Origin: Eubacteriales bacterium
GTDB lineage: Bacteria > Bacillota > Clostridia > Lachnospirales > Lachnospiraceae
Length of the DNA stretch: 64,000 nucleotides
Direction of reading: 5' to 3'
NCBI GenBank assembly: GCA_030524545.1
Contig: JAUNGM010000019.1
Location: 25,443 to 89,442 of the forward strand
The position numbers and the translations under genes were made by a program. This document shows, in pieces, positions 41,078-49,062 of the stretch. Numbering within the stretch: the first letter of the stretch is position 1; each line of letters opens with the position of its first letter. Under the pieces are notes generated by a model, which did not search any database, was not told the origin of the DNA, and saw nothing but the letters and a program-made list of their open reading frames with translations.

Positions 41078-43465
41078 TTGTCAATTTTTTCTGACAGATT
41101 TGAACAATTAAAAAAGGCAGACAAGCCGGTAAAAACACCAAAGTACCTGCAGCAGATCATGGGCTTTACCAGAATTTCAAGGGATGGGATTTTTGAAGTG
41201 GAGAAAGGGAAGTATTCCAAAACTTACCGTTTCCTGGACATCAATTATGTTACTGCAGGTACGGAAGAGCAGGTGCATATTCTGGAAAAATACTGCAAAG
41301 CGGTCAATGCGATTGATATCTGCTTTAAGATTACGATCAACAACCGCAATAAGAATATGCAGGAATTTCGGGAAAATGTACTGTTTAAGCATAAGAACGA
41401 TGGATTTGACTGGATTCGGGATGCGTATAACAGCATCACGGAAAGCCGTATCGTAGAGGGAAAACAGGGAATTGAACAGGAACGTTATCTGACCGCCTGC
41501 GTGGAGAGGAAAAATTATGAGCAGGCAAAAGCCTTCTTTTCAACCTTTGAAGCTACGTTAAAACAGAATTTTGCAGAATTAGGCTCCGTAATAGAGCCGC
41601 TGGATGCCGGGGAGCGCCTCCGTATCCTCTTTAACTTTTACCGGATGGGGGATGAAGAACAGTTCCACTTTGATTTCAGGGAAAGCCTGAAGCGGGGCGG
41701 CGACGTAAAAAATGGAATCTCCGGGGGATACATGAAGTTTTATCCGGGATATTTTGAAACAGACCGCAAGAAATGCCGCGCTATGTTTATCAAAAAATAT
41801 CCGGCGTCACTTCCTGATACTTTCATCAATGAAGTGACAAACCTTCCGGTACACAGTATCACAACGATTGATATTGTGCCGGTGCCGAAAGACCTGACCA
41901 ACCGGATTCTCCAGAAAAAATATCTTGGCATTGAGAATGATATTTTAAAACAGCAGCGGGTACGTAATAAGAACAACGATTTTTCTTCGGATATTTCTTA
42001 TGTGAAAAAGGTACAGAAAGAAAAAATAGAGGGTGTCATGGATGATGTCCGGGAAAATGACCAGAACCTGTTTTATGTCGGCGTAAATCTGGTAATCATG
42101 GCAGATACAAAGGAAGAGCTGGAAAGGATCACGGAAACCCTGCGGAATATGGGAAACGGACGGATGTGCCAGATCGAACCCCATTATTACCAGCAGTTGG
42201 AGGCTTTGAACACGGTACTCCCGGTAGGCGGAAGGCAGGTGTCCACGCTGCGTACCATGCTGACGAGGGATATAGCGGCGTTGCTGCCATTTAATGTGCA
42301 GGAGCTGAATGAAAAGGGAATCTGTTACGGTGTCAACCAGGTATCCCATAACCTCTGCCTTGCCAACCGGAAAAACCTTGCCAACGGAAACGGGATGGTG
42401 TTCGGCATACCCGGAAGCGGAAAATCCTATTTCAGTAAGTCGGAGATGCTTCAGGTATTTTTGGGGACTTCGGACGATATTATCGTGATCGACCCCACTT
42501 TAGAATATTTTGACATTGCTAATGCACTTGGGAATAACGCAGCGATCATCAACTTATCGACTTACACAAAGAACTATATCAACCCTCTGGAAATGGATGT
42601 ATGGTCATTGGATTTAAATGATTCCCAGGGGCATATCCGTGATAAAGGCGAATTTATGCTTGGCCTGTGTGAACAGTGCTATGGGGATAATCTGAACAGC
42701 CGGCATAAGTCCATCATTGACCGTTGTGTACGGAAACTCTATATCGACATTGCAAAGAGCCGGGAAAAGCATATTCCGACCATGAGTGAATTTTATGAGC
42801 TGCTTATGGAGCAGCCGGAGCCGGAGGCGAAAGATATCGCGCTGGCTTTGGAGCTGTTCGTAAACGGCTCTTTAAATATCTTTAACAACCATACAAACGT
42901 GAATGTGCAGGCAAGGTTTGTCGTGTATGGAACCCGTGATTTGGGAAAAGAACTGGGAGCGATCTCTACCCTTGTCATGCTGGAGAATATTAGTGCAAGG
43001 ATTGCGGAAAATGCAAAGATCGGACGTGCGACCTGGCTGTATATTGATGAGTTTCATACCGTCCTTGACAAAGAGTACAGTGCGAAGTATCTGTATACCC
43101 TTTGGAAAAAGGTAAGGAAGCTTGGCGGCCTGTGCACCGGGATTACGCAGAATATCGTTGACATGCTTCAAAATTATACGGCGGTCACAATGCTTGGAAA
43201 CAGTGAGTTTATCGCATTGCTGAAGCAGGCAAACGTAGACAGCCAGGAGCTTTCCAGGGTAGCAGGAATCCCGGAAGCGCAGCTTAAATTTGTAAATAAC
43301 TCCCCGTCCGGTACCGGTATCATCAAGCACGGGAATGTATGTATCCCATTTGATAACAGGATGAGCAAGGAAGAAAACCCGATCTACGCGCTGTTCAACA
43401 CCAATATGCATGAAAAAGCAAAACAGGAGAGGGAATCGCTGCCTGACTTGCCGCAAGCATTTTGA
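41078..43465 (+). CDS. VirB4-type conjugation ATPase
   Basis: A 795-residue ATPase that powers the transfer channel from the cytoplasmic side. Walker A is FGIPGSGKS (about residues 442-450), Walker B LYIDEFHTVL (about 653-662), with the conserved IVIDPTLEY and ITQNI. The N-terminal ~400 residues are the usual VirB4 domain without membrane helices. TTG at 41078 is seven bases after AAGGAGG (41061-41067); the frame is open to 40976 but no ribosome site supports a longer protein. Confidence 0.93.
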   Translation: MSIFSDRFEQLKKADKPVKTPKYLQQIMGFTRISRDGIFEVEKGKYSKTYRFLDINYVTAGTEEQVHILEKYCKAVNAIDICFKITINNRNKNMQEFRENVLFKHKNDGFDWIRDAYNSITESRIVEGKQGIEQERYLTACVERKNYEQAKAFFSTFEATLKQNFAELGSVIEPLDAGERLRILFNFYRMGDEEQFHFDFRESLKRGGDVKNGISGGYMKFYPGYFETDRKKCRAMFIKKYPASLPDTFINEVTNLPVHSITTIDIVPVPKDLTNRILQKKYLGIENDILKQQRVRNKNNDFSSDISYVKKVQKEKIEGVMDDVRENDQNLFYVGVNLVIMADTKEELERITETLRNMGNGRMCQIEPHYYQQLEALNTVLPVGGRQVSTLRTMLTRDIAALLPFNVQELNEKGICYGVNQVSHNLCLANRKNLANGNGMVFGIPGSGKSYFSKSEMLQVFLGTSDDIIVIDPTLEYFDIANALGNNAAIINLSTYTKNYINPLEMDVWSLDLNDSQGHIRDKGEFMLGLCEQCYGDNLNSRHKSIIDRCVRKLYIDIAKSREKHIPTMSEFYELLMEQPEPEAKDIALALELFVNGSLNIFNNHTNVNVQARFVVYGTRDLGKELGAISTLVMLENISARIAENAKIGRATWLYIDEFHTVLDKEYSAKYLYTLWKKVRKLGGLCTGITQNIVDMLQNYTAVTMLGNSEFIALLKQANVDSQELSRVAGIPEAQLKFVNNSPSGTGIIKHGNVCIPFDNRMSKEENPIYALFNTNMHEKAKQERESLPDLPQAF

Positions 43466-43547
43466 TAATTCATCCGGGTTTTGAGGCATATTGCTTTTTT
43501 ATGTGTAATTGCGTATGATAGTCGTATCAAAAGAGGAGATTTTGCAT

Positions 43548-43847
43548 ATGTCAATGAAAAACCACAGGGTTGTAGACGGAAAGCTGCTTCAAATGGATAA
43601 GCGTTTTTCGGATTTAAAGGAAAAACAGAAAGCACGGATAGCAGAATGGTTTTATGCTGCATACCGGGAATACTGCCTGCAGGCGGGACATCTGCCGGAT
43701 AAAGAGGCCGATAAAAGGATTTTGGATTCTGTTTCGGGGCAGATTGCGGATGCGGGGATTTGGATTCCGTATAGGGAACTGGTATCTTATTACCAGCGGA
43801 GGAAGAATAAACTTAAAAAACGGCTGGAAAAGGAAACAGATACATGA
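43548..43847 (+). CDS. small basic unknown protein
   Basis: A 99-residue basic helical protein (MSMKNHRVVDGKLLQMDKRF; ends KNKLKKRLEKETDT). ATG 43548 follows AAGAGGAG (43531-43538). It ends the VirB4 transcription unit, with a terminator next. May bind nucleic acid by charge, not otherwise supported. Confidence 0.5.
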   Translation: MSMKNHRVVDGKLLQMDKRFSDLKEKQKARIAEWFYAAYREYCLQAGHLPDKEADKRILDSVSGQIADAGIWIPYRELVSYYQRRKNKLKKRLEKETDT

Positions 43848-43864
43848 TGGCGGGATAAGGGAAA

Positions 43865-43899
43865 GAATGTCAGGGCTGCGGTGTTTGGCATTCTTTTTT
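43865..43899 (+). terminator. intrinsic terminator
   Basis: GAATGTCA/TGGCATTC stem (43865-43872, 43886-43893; one wobble) with 13-base loop and six T. Confidence 0.75.
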
Positions 43900-43934
43900 A
43901 TTTGCTTTAAAAAGAGATGGAAGGAGTGGTATAT

Positions 43935-44723
43935 TTGGAATCAACTTTGGCTGTTTCATTGGGCGAACAGGAACATTTAAAAGAATTTTTTGACAGTATG
44001 AGGGCGGCGGGAAAGAAGGGACAGGCAGAGGATATTGAGAACCTGCTTTCCTGCATTGAAAGTATGCAGGGGGACCTTACCGATGCGCTTGATGAAGTGA
44101 AATATCTTCGGGAACAGATAAAGACCATGCAGGATAAGACGATGCAGGCAAAGCTCCAGAAAGCACAGGAGGAGATGCAGGAGTATATCCATATGGCACG
44201 CAAGGAAATGGGAAAGGTAAAGCAGGAAGTATCCGAACAGATCAGGAACGCCGTATATACCTGTAAAAAGAAAGGAATCCAGGCACTTGGCAGTATGCTG
44301 GATGCGGCACATATCTATGAAGGGCTAAGCCGTGTAGAGCTGCATCTGAACAAATCTGTGGCAGCAATAGAGCAGAGGATTGAAAAGGCAGACCGTATAG
44401 CAGACGAACTCCATGGAATCAAGGGGCATATGAAGAACATTGGGAATGTGGCAGTTGGGAAACCTGCCGGGGAACTGGCCGAGCGTGACAGTTCCCAAGG
44501 TATGATGTCCAAAATTGAGAAGAGCATGGAATTTTGTAAACGGCTGATTGCCGGTATGAGCCAGAAAATGCTCCGGGCGAAAGCGCATATCCTGCATTTT
44601 AGGCGGGCTGCGGAGAGCAAAGGGGAAGAAAAGGTTGCTTCCGTACAGGAAATCATGAAAGAACTGAGGGAAGCATCGGCAATGTCCTTTACTGTCCAGC
44701 CGCGTGTCCTGGAGCAAAGATAG
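43935..44723 (+). CDS. DUF6674-like helical ICE protein
   Basis: A 262-residue mostly coiled-coil protein (LTDALDEVKYLREQIKTMQD; ARKEMGKVKQEVSEQIRNAV) that I recognise as like DUF6674 proteins of Clostridia conjugative elements. TTG 43935 follows AAGGAG (43921-43926) by eight bases. No catalytic signs; a structural or scaffold role is only a guess. Confidence 0.6.
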   Translation: MESTLAVSLGEQEHLKEFFDSMRAAGKKGQAEDIENLLSCIESMQGDLTDALDEVKYLREQIKTMQDKTMQAKLQKAQEEMQEYIHMARKEMGKVKQEVSEQIRNAVYTCKKKGIQALGSMLDAAHIYEGLSRVELHLNKSVAAIEQRIEKADRIADELHGIKGHMKNIGNVAVGKPAGELAERDSSQGMMSKIEKSMEFCKRLIAGMSQKMLRAKAHILHFRRAAESKGEEKVASVQEIMKELREASAMSFTVQPRVLEQR

Positions 44724-44736
44724 CGGGGGAGAACAT

Positions 44737-44856
44737 ATGGGAGATGAAAAAGAACGTACCATGACATTTTCCCAGTTATTATTGCTGCTGACGGTTTTGC
44801 CGGAGGGCATTATGCTGGAGATCACATGGGAGGATGGGGATGGAGAAGGAACATAA
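44737..44856 (+). CDS. 39-residue acidic peptide
   Basis: ATG 44737 behind GGGGGAG opens a 39-codon frame (FSQLLLLLTVLPEGIMLEI, then acidic WEDGDGEGT). Its end overlaps the start of radC by 17 bases, so it may couple translation into radC. The presence of a good ribosome site favours a real gene. Confidence 0.45.
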   Translation: MGDEKERTMTFSQLLLLLTVLPEGIMLEITWEDGDGEGT

Positions 44857-45352
44857 ACTGAAAGTAGTCAGTATCCGTCTGGTTGACGATCCGCCGCTGT
44901 TCAGTAAAAAGCCGCTCCTTACTTCTGCGGATGCGGTTGAGGTAATTGGGGAGGAATTGCAGAAATATGACCGGGAACTGTTTTGTATCCTGAATCTGCG
45001 GACGAATGGACAGGTCATTAATATGAATATTGTAAGTACAGGGACTTTAAATGCGGCGTTGGTCCATCCCCGTGAAGTGTTCAAATCAGCAATCCTTTCC
45101 AATGCAAGTGATATTATTCTTATCCATAACCATCCATCTGGAAATTGTGCGCCCAGTTCATTGGACGTACAGATCACGGAGAATCTGAGAAAATGCGGGG
45201 AACTGTTGGGTATCCCGGTCAAGGACCATATCATTATCGGCAGCGGGAAAGCATATTACAGCTTTTTGGAAAACGGCCTTTTGAAACAGACGGGCAAAAG
45301 TACCGGTATGAATATAGCGGCAGAAAAGGGAATGAATGGGCAGACGCGGTAA
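44840..45352 (+). CDS. radC: RadC-like JAB/MPN domain protein
   Basis: A 170-residue protein of the RadC family. The JAB metal motif is complete (HNHPSG, Asp in PSSLDVQIT, preceded by the conserved Glu region FKSAIL). Bacterial RadC was linked to repair, but its biochemistry is unsettled and mobile-element copies often go with anti-restriction sets. ATG 44840 is six bases after GGGAGG; ATG 44834 touches that site. Confidence 0.88.
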   Translation: MEKEHKLKVVSIRLVDDPPLFSKKPLLTSADAVEVIGEELQKYDRELFCILNLRTNGQVINMNIVSTGTLNAALVHPREVFKSAILSNASDIILIHNHPSGNCAPSSLDVQITENLRKCGELLGIPVKDHIIIGSGKAYYSFLENGLLKQTGKSTGMNIAAEKGMNGQTR

Positions 45353-45399
45353 AAAACTGGGAAATGGGAAAGGGTGCAGGAACCTTATGGAGAACCAAA

Positions 45400-45428
45400 T
45401 TGACGGAACCGCCATTTATGGGTATAAT
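45400..45428 (+). promoter_or_regulatory. strong vegetative promoter
   Basis: TTGACG (45400-45405), exact 17-bp spacer, TATAAT (45423-45428). It is the best promoter in the window and drives the 45541 gene with a ~105-base leader. Confidence 0.82.
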
Positions 45429-45540
45429 TGAGAAAAAAGATTTTGACAATAAGGATGAAGACTTTTACAGTTCCGATGTCCGTTCGTGTGAGTAAACAGG
45501 GTTTTGTAAAATAGCAGAAAAAGTACACTTAGGGGGAAAT

Positions 45541-46065
45541 ATGGAAAGAAACATAAGTGTTGTGAAGGATGTTAATGGAAATCAGATTGTGGTAATAAAT
45601 GATATACAGTTTAAAGGCAGACAGAATATCAACTGGGATGAAGTCGAGCAGTATTTAAAGCAGTATGTCGGAGAATTTGTAGAAATTGCGGAGAGTAAAG
45701 AAATCATATATATAGGCAAAGATTTGCCTGATGAATATGCGGGTTCTAAGTATACGGCGAAGTTGAAGGGTGCTCTTGCGAAGGCAAAAGCGAATGCTGC
45801 ACAAGGGATTCCTGAAATGATTGAAATAGCCGAAAACAAAAGGTTCCGGGAAAATCTGGCAAAAAAGCATAACAGAAATGCCCGTTTTGGATGGTATCGC
45901 TATGATTCCCGTTTTGCACTTCCAATTTATGATGACTTAGGAGAGGTTTTACGTTATAATGTATTTCACGCGGAGCTTGTTATAAGACATGCGGAAGATA
46001 ATAAATTATATCTATACGACATAATAAACATAAAAAAAGAAACGAGTACCCCGCCTAAGCTATAA
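45541..46065 (+). CDS. independently transcribed unknown protein
   Basis: A 174-residue soluble protein (RFRENLAKKHNRNARFGWYR, then YDSRFALPIYDD and LYLYDIINIKKE). I know the family as a common, uncharacterised protein of Clostridia accessory DNA. Unlike its neighbours it has its own promoter and terminator, AT-rich codons and a clear ribosome site (TTAGGGGG). It looks like inserted cargo. No nuclease or toxin motif can be proved from sequence. Confidence 0.65.
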   Translation: MERNISVVKDVNGNQIVVINDIQFKGRQNINWDEVEQYLKQYVGEFVEIAESKEIIYIGKDLPDEYAGSKYTAKLKGALAKAKANAAQGIPEMIEIAENKRFRENLAKKHNRNARFGWYRYDSRFALPIYDDLGEVLRYNVFHAELVIRHAEDNKLYLYDIINIKKETSTPPKL

Positions 46066-46143
46066 AGCTGTACGGTTAAAAACTCATTTCTTGTTTTTAA
46101 TTATATGATAGAAAACAAAAAAAGTCAAGAGAAATATATACGA

Positions 46144-46176
46144 AGCATTATCGCTGTGTACGGTAGTGCTTTTTTT
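46144..46176 (+). terminator. intrinsic terminator of the 45541 gene
   Basis: AGCATTATCG/CGGTAGTGCT stem (46144-46153, 46161-46170; two wobbles), 7-base loop, T6-T7 tract. Confidence 0.78.
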
Positions 46177-46204
46177 ATTGCAAAAATGGAAAGGAGGAAG
46201 ATGT

Positions 46205-47545
46205 GTGGAAACTGGTAAGATGGGCAAGGATGCCGCCAATGGCATACAGGTTACTTTTTTTGTGGCAGAGTGCATGGAATTTCTGCGGTATGGGGAATAC
46301 GTGGAAGAAATTGCTTCTGCAAAAGAAGCACTGGAATATTACGAAAAGATTCCGGGGGACCGGTTAAATGCCGGGAAAGGAATCGGTGTCCACGTACATG
46401 ACCCCGAAGAGGCCGACTTTATGCCGGAATTTCAACTGCTTACCGGGAAAAGGATGGATATAGATATCCTGCAGATGATGTATGGATTTGAAAAATATCC
46501 CCAGGTCTTAGAAGCAGCAAGGGAGCTTATCGCCTTAAAACCGGAGATCACGGTCATTGACAGCCAGCGGCTTTTAGCGGAACCGGAGGTTACGATAGGG
46601 GCAGTGGAAATGGCTGAGAAGATTAATGAGTTCCAAAGAAAGCTGGACCCGGATTATTATTCCCATTTTTATCCGGACGGTGCGGCACATGTAAAAAAGA
46701 TAGCTATGCAGATATTGGCGGATAAAGGGAAGAACGAGTATTTGTCCTGGCTGTCATCCGGGAACTTTGGACAATTCCCGGAAATAAGGGAGGAAGCAGC
46801 AGAAATCCATAACCTGTTAGAAAAAGCGCAGATCCAGTGGCCGGAAACCTTGTCCCCATTTGTTTATATCGATTATAGTGAAGACGTAGAGCTGGAGGAG
46901 GGGGATGTCCTGCCGATAGAAGAGGCGGACCCTTTATTTAGAAGCCTGGATCAGAATCAGGTCATGGATAGGACGGGATATAACAAAACGCAGTTTGAGG
47001 TCTGGTACCAGATGAATGGGGAATGTTCTTCTTATGAGGGCAGGCAGGACTTTGGTGATGGGGAAGGAAGCCTTTTGGACCATATTGAGGCATTTCAGCG
47101 ATATTATCTGGAGACAGAGGATGGTGCGAGGATGTTAGAGTACATGGGGAAAGAACGGGCGCAGCGAATGATAGAAGGTGCGGAATACGTCAGGGATACA
47201 TTCCTTCCATTCCTGAAATATTACTGCAACCTGTATGAAATCGAGAAAGCACTGAAGGAAGAGCAGGAAAACAATAAGAAAGTTCCGGTTATAACAGACC
47301 GGCAGGAAGCACGTATGGAATACCATAGGGATATGTTCCGGTTCATCGAAGAGAGCCGCCGTGCGCTTTCCCAGGGAGGCGAACTCCCCAAAATGCCGGA
47401 TATCAAAGATTATGAAGAAACAAAGGAAAAGAAATCATACCGGGAACATGTTATGAAAGAGATTGAAGAGGAGGCAAAAGGCTATAACATGACCGTGGAA
47501 GAATACGCAAAGAACGGCTATGAGCCAAAGGAAAAAAAGAGATAG
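46205..47545 (+). CDS. large polyvalent-type ICE protein of unknown function
   Basis: A 446-residue protein starting with GTG 46205, six bases after AAAGGAGG. The first ~100 residues hold VTFFVAECMEFLRYGEYVEE and a block IGVHVHDPEE that recur in accessory proteins of this kind of element. A central region is helical, and the last ~90 residues (SYREHVMKEIEEEAKGYNMT) are charged. No catalytic motif. Function unknown. Confidence 0.55.
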   Translation: METGKMGKDAANGIQVTFFVAECMEFLRYGEYVEEIASAKEALEYYEKIPGDRLNAGKGIGVHVHDPEEADFMPEFQLLTGKRMDIDILQMMYGFEKYPQVLEAARELIALKPEITVIDSQRLLAEPEVTIGAVEMAEKINEFQRKLDPDYYSHFYPDGAAHVKKIAMQILADKGKNEYLSWLSSGNFGQFPEIREEAAEIHNLLEKAQIQWPETLSPFVYIDYSEDVELEEGDVLPIEEADPLFRSLDQNQVMDRTGYNKTQFEVWYQMNGECSSYEGRQDFGDGEGSLLDHIEAFQRYYLETEDGARMLEYMGKERAQRMIEGAEYVRDTFLPFLKYYCNLYEIEKALKEEQENNKKVPVITDRQEARMEYHRDMFRFIEESRRALSQGGELPKMPDIKDYEETKEKKSYREHVMKEIEEEAKGYNMTVEEYAKNGYEPKEKKR

Positions 47546-47553
47546 CAAAATAG

Positions 47554-47602
47554 AAAGGAGGTGGAGTTCCGGCCGGGTAAAAGATATCTTCACTCCTTTT
47601 TT
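47554..47602 (+). terminator. hairpin masking a ribosome site, terminator-like
   Basis: AAAGGAGGTG (47554-47563) pairs with CACTCCTTT (47591-47599) with one bulged G, and six T follow (47597-47602). The left arm is a perfect Shine-Dalgarno sequence, so the same hairpin could hide a ribosome site and stop transcription ahead of the PP-loop gene. Confidence 0.5.
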
Positions 47603-47604
47603 GA

Positions 47605-48498
47605 TTGGATTTAGAAAAAATAGCGATTGAACGGATTCAGGCAGCCAGTGCGATGGCGATGAATCATTATGGCAGCCCTTTGCTGATTACAGACAGCGGG
47701 GGAAAAGACAGTGCGGTATGCAGGGAGCTTGTGAGGCGGTCCGGCGTACCCCATGAGATTATTCACAATCTGACAACAGCGGATGCGCCCCAAACGATCT
47801 ATTATATCCGGGAGCGTTTCCGTCTTGCAGATGAAGCAGGTATCCGCTGTTCCATCCAGTATCCTTATTACAAAGGAAAAAGAGTTACGATGTGGAGCCT
47901 GATACCCCAAAAGAAAATACCGCCGACCCGACTGGCACGTTATTGCTGCGAGGTTTTAAAGGAAGGGAGCGGTGTTGGGCGGTTTATCACTACCGGCGTA
48001 AGATGGGCAGAGAGCAAGAAAAGAAAAGAGGGAAGAGGCATCTATGAGGCGTTTGCCAGAAATAAAGACAAAAAGATCATATTGAACAATGATAACGATG
48101 ACCGGAGGCAGTTGTTTGAATCCTGCCAGATGAAGAGCAAGCATATCTGTAACCCGATCATTGACTGGAGTGACAGGGATGTTTGGGACTATATCCATGC
48201 AGAGCGGATTCCAATCAACCCGTTATATGAGATGGGGTTCTTCCGGGTGGGATGTGTAGGCTGCCCTATGGCCGGCAAACAGCGGTACCGGGAATTTTCC
48301 ATTTTTCCCACGTATGAACGGGCTTATAAAAGAGCATTTGAGAAGATGCTTCTGGTAAGAAAACTGGAAGGAAAAGACGATACAACCGGGGGATGGGTTG
48401 ACGCAGAGAGCGTGTTCCGGTGGTGGATGGAGGATGATACCATGCCGGGACAGTATGAATTAATGTTCGATGAAGAGAGCAATGAGTTGTACTATTAG
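47605..48498 (+). CDS. PAPS-reductase-family PP-loop protein
   Basis: A 297-residue protein of the phosphoadenosine phosphosulfate reductase family, the group that includes CysH and DndC. The ATP pyrophosphatase loop is SGGKDS (residues 31-36); later come RYCCEVLKEG, DWSDRDVWDYI and a CxxC pair in RVGCVGCPM. Mobile-element copies may act in DNA or RNA thio-modification or defence, but no dnd partner genes are nearby. TTG 47605 lacks a close ribosome site and follows an in-frame TGA directly, so the start is uncertain. Confidence 0.8.
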   Translation: MDLEKIAIERIQAASAMAMNHYGSPLLITDSGGKDSAVCRELVRRSGVPHEIIHNLTTADAPQTIYYIRERFRLADEAGIRCSIQYPYYKGKRVTMWSLIPQKKIPPTRLARYCCEVLKEGSGVGRFITTGVRWAESKKRKEGRGIYEAFARNKDKKIILNNDNDDRRQLFESCQMKSKHICNPIIDWSDRDVWDYIHAERIPINPLYEMGFFRVGCVGCPMAGKQRYREFSIFPTYERAYKRAFEKMLLVRKLEGKDDTTGGWVDAESVFRWWMEDDTMPGQYELMFDEESNELYY

Positions 48499-48525
48499 CG
48501 GTGCTTCAGATTGGAGGTGATAGGC

Positions 48526-49062
48526 ATCAAAGAAAGATACAGGGGAAAATACCGGATTTCCTATGGATTACAGTATGATGCGTGGGAGCTGGCGGTGCAG
48601 CTTCCGGACTGGGAAGAATATGGGACAAAAGAGGAAGCCGATAAAAAAAGTGAAAACAGGATGGTATCTGCATTGCTGGCTGCGGATGCCATTTTTTTGT
48701 TATATGAGGGTACCGTGCAGAAAATCCTGCCGGAACAGCAGGAGCGTTACCAGTTTTCCTATTTATGTGAGGAAGCCTATGAACGTCTTGGACCGCCTTT
48801 ATCTCCGGAGGATATTGACAAGCTGATTGAAAAAGGAAGGCTGGAAGAAGTGATATTCAGCCCCCGGTATATGTTGACCGAGGATGATTATGTCGAGTTC
48901 CATGGGGATTTATCAGAAGTTTACAAAGAATTGGAAAAACGCAGAAAACCCAGGTACCGGCTGCCGGAGCATTTGGCAGGCAGGGAAACAGTTTTGGGGT
49001 ACCTGTTTGAAAGTATCTGGTACCAGACAGAGCTTCTTGGGGAGGTAGTCCATGGATCTTAA
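48526..49062 (+). CDS. unknown protein, apparent ATC start
   Basis: A 178-residue soluble acidic protein (KERYRGKYRISYGLQYDAWE). GGAGGTGAT (48513-48521) is a perfect nine-base match to the 3' end of 16S rRNA; the first in-frame codon at normal distance is ATC 48526. TTG 48511 and GTG 48517 lie before or inside the site, and the next ATG is far inside the protein. Translation from ATC is therefore possible. The gene overlaps the next by 11 bases. Function unknown. Confidence 0.55.
   Translation: MKERYRGKYRISYGLQYDAWELAVQLPDWEEYGTKEEADKKSENRMVSALLAADAIFLLYEGTVQKILPEQQERYQFSYLCEEAYERLGPPLSPEDIDKLIEKGRLEEVIFSPRYMLTEDDYVEFHGDLSEVYKELEKRRKPRYRLPEHLAGRETVLGYLFESIWYQTELLGEVVHGS

Noticed and set aside
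45145-45495. 116-codon frame overlapping radC
   Set aside because: It is another frame of radC running into the promoter region; composition is not protein-like and it would contain the promoter of the 45541 gene.
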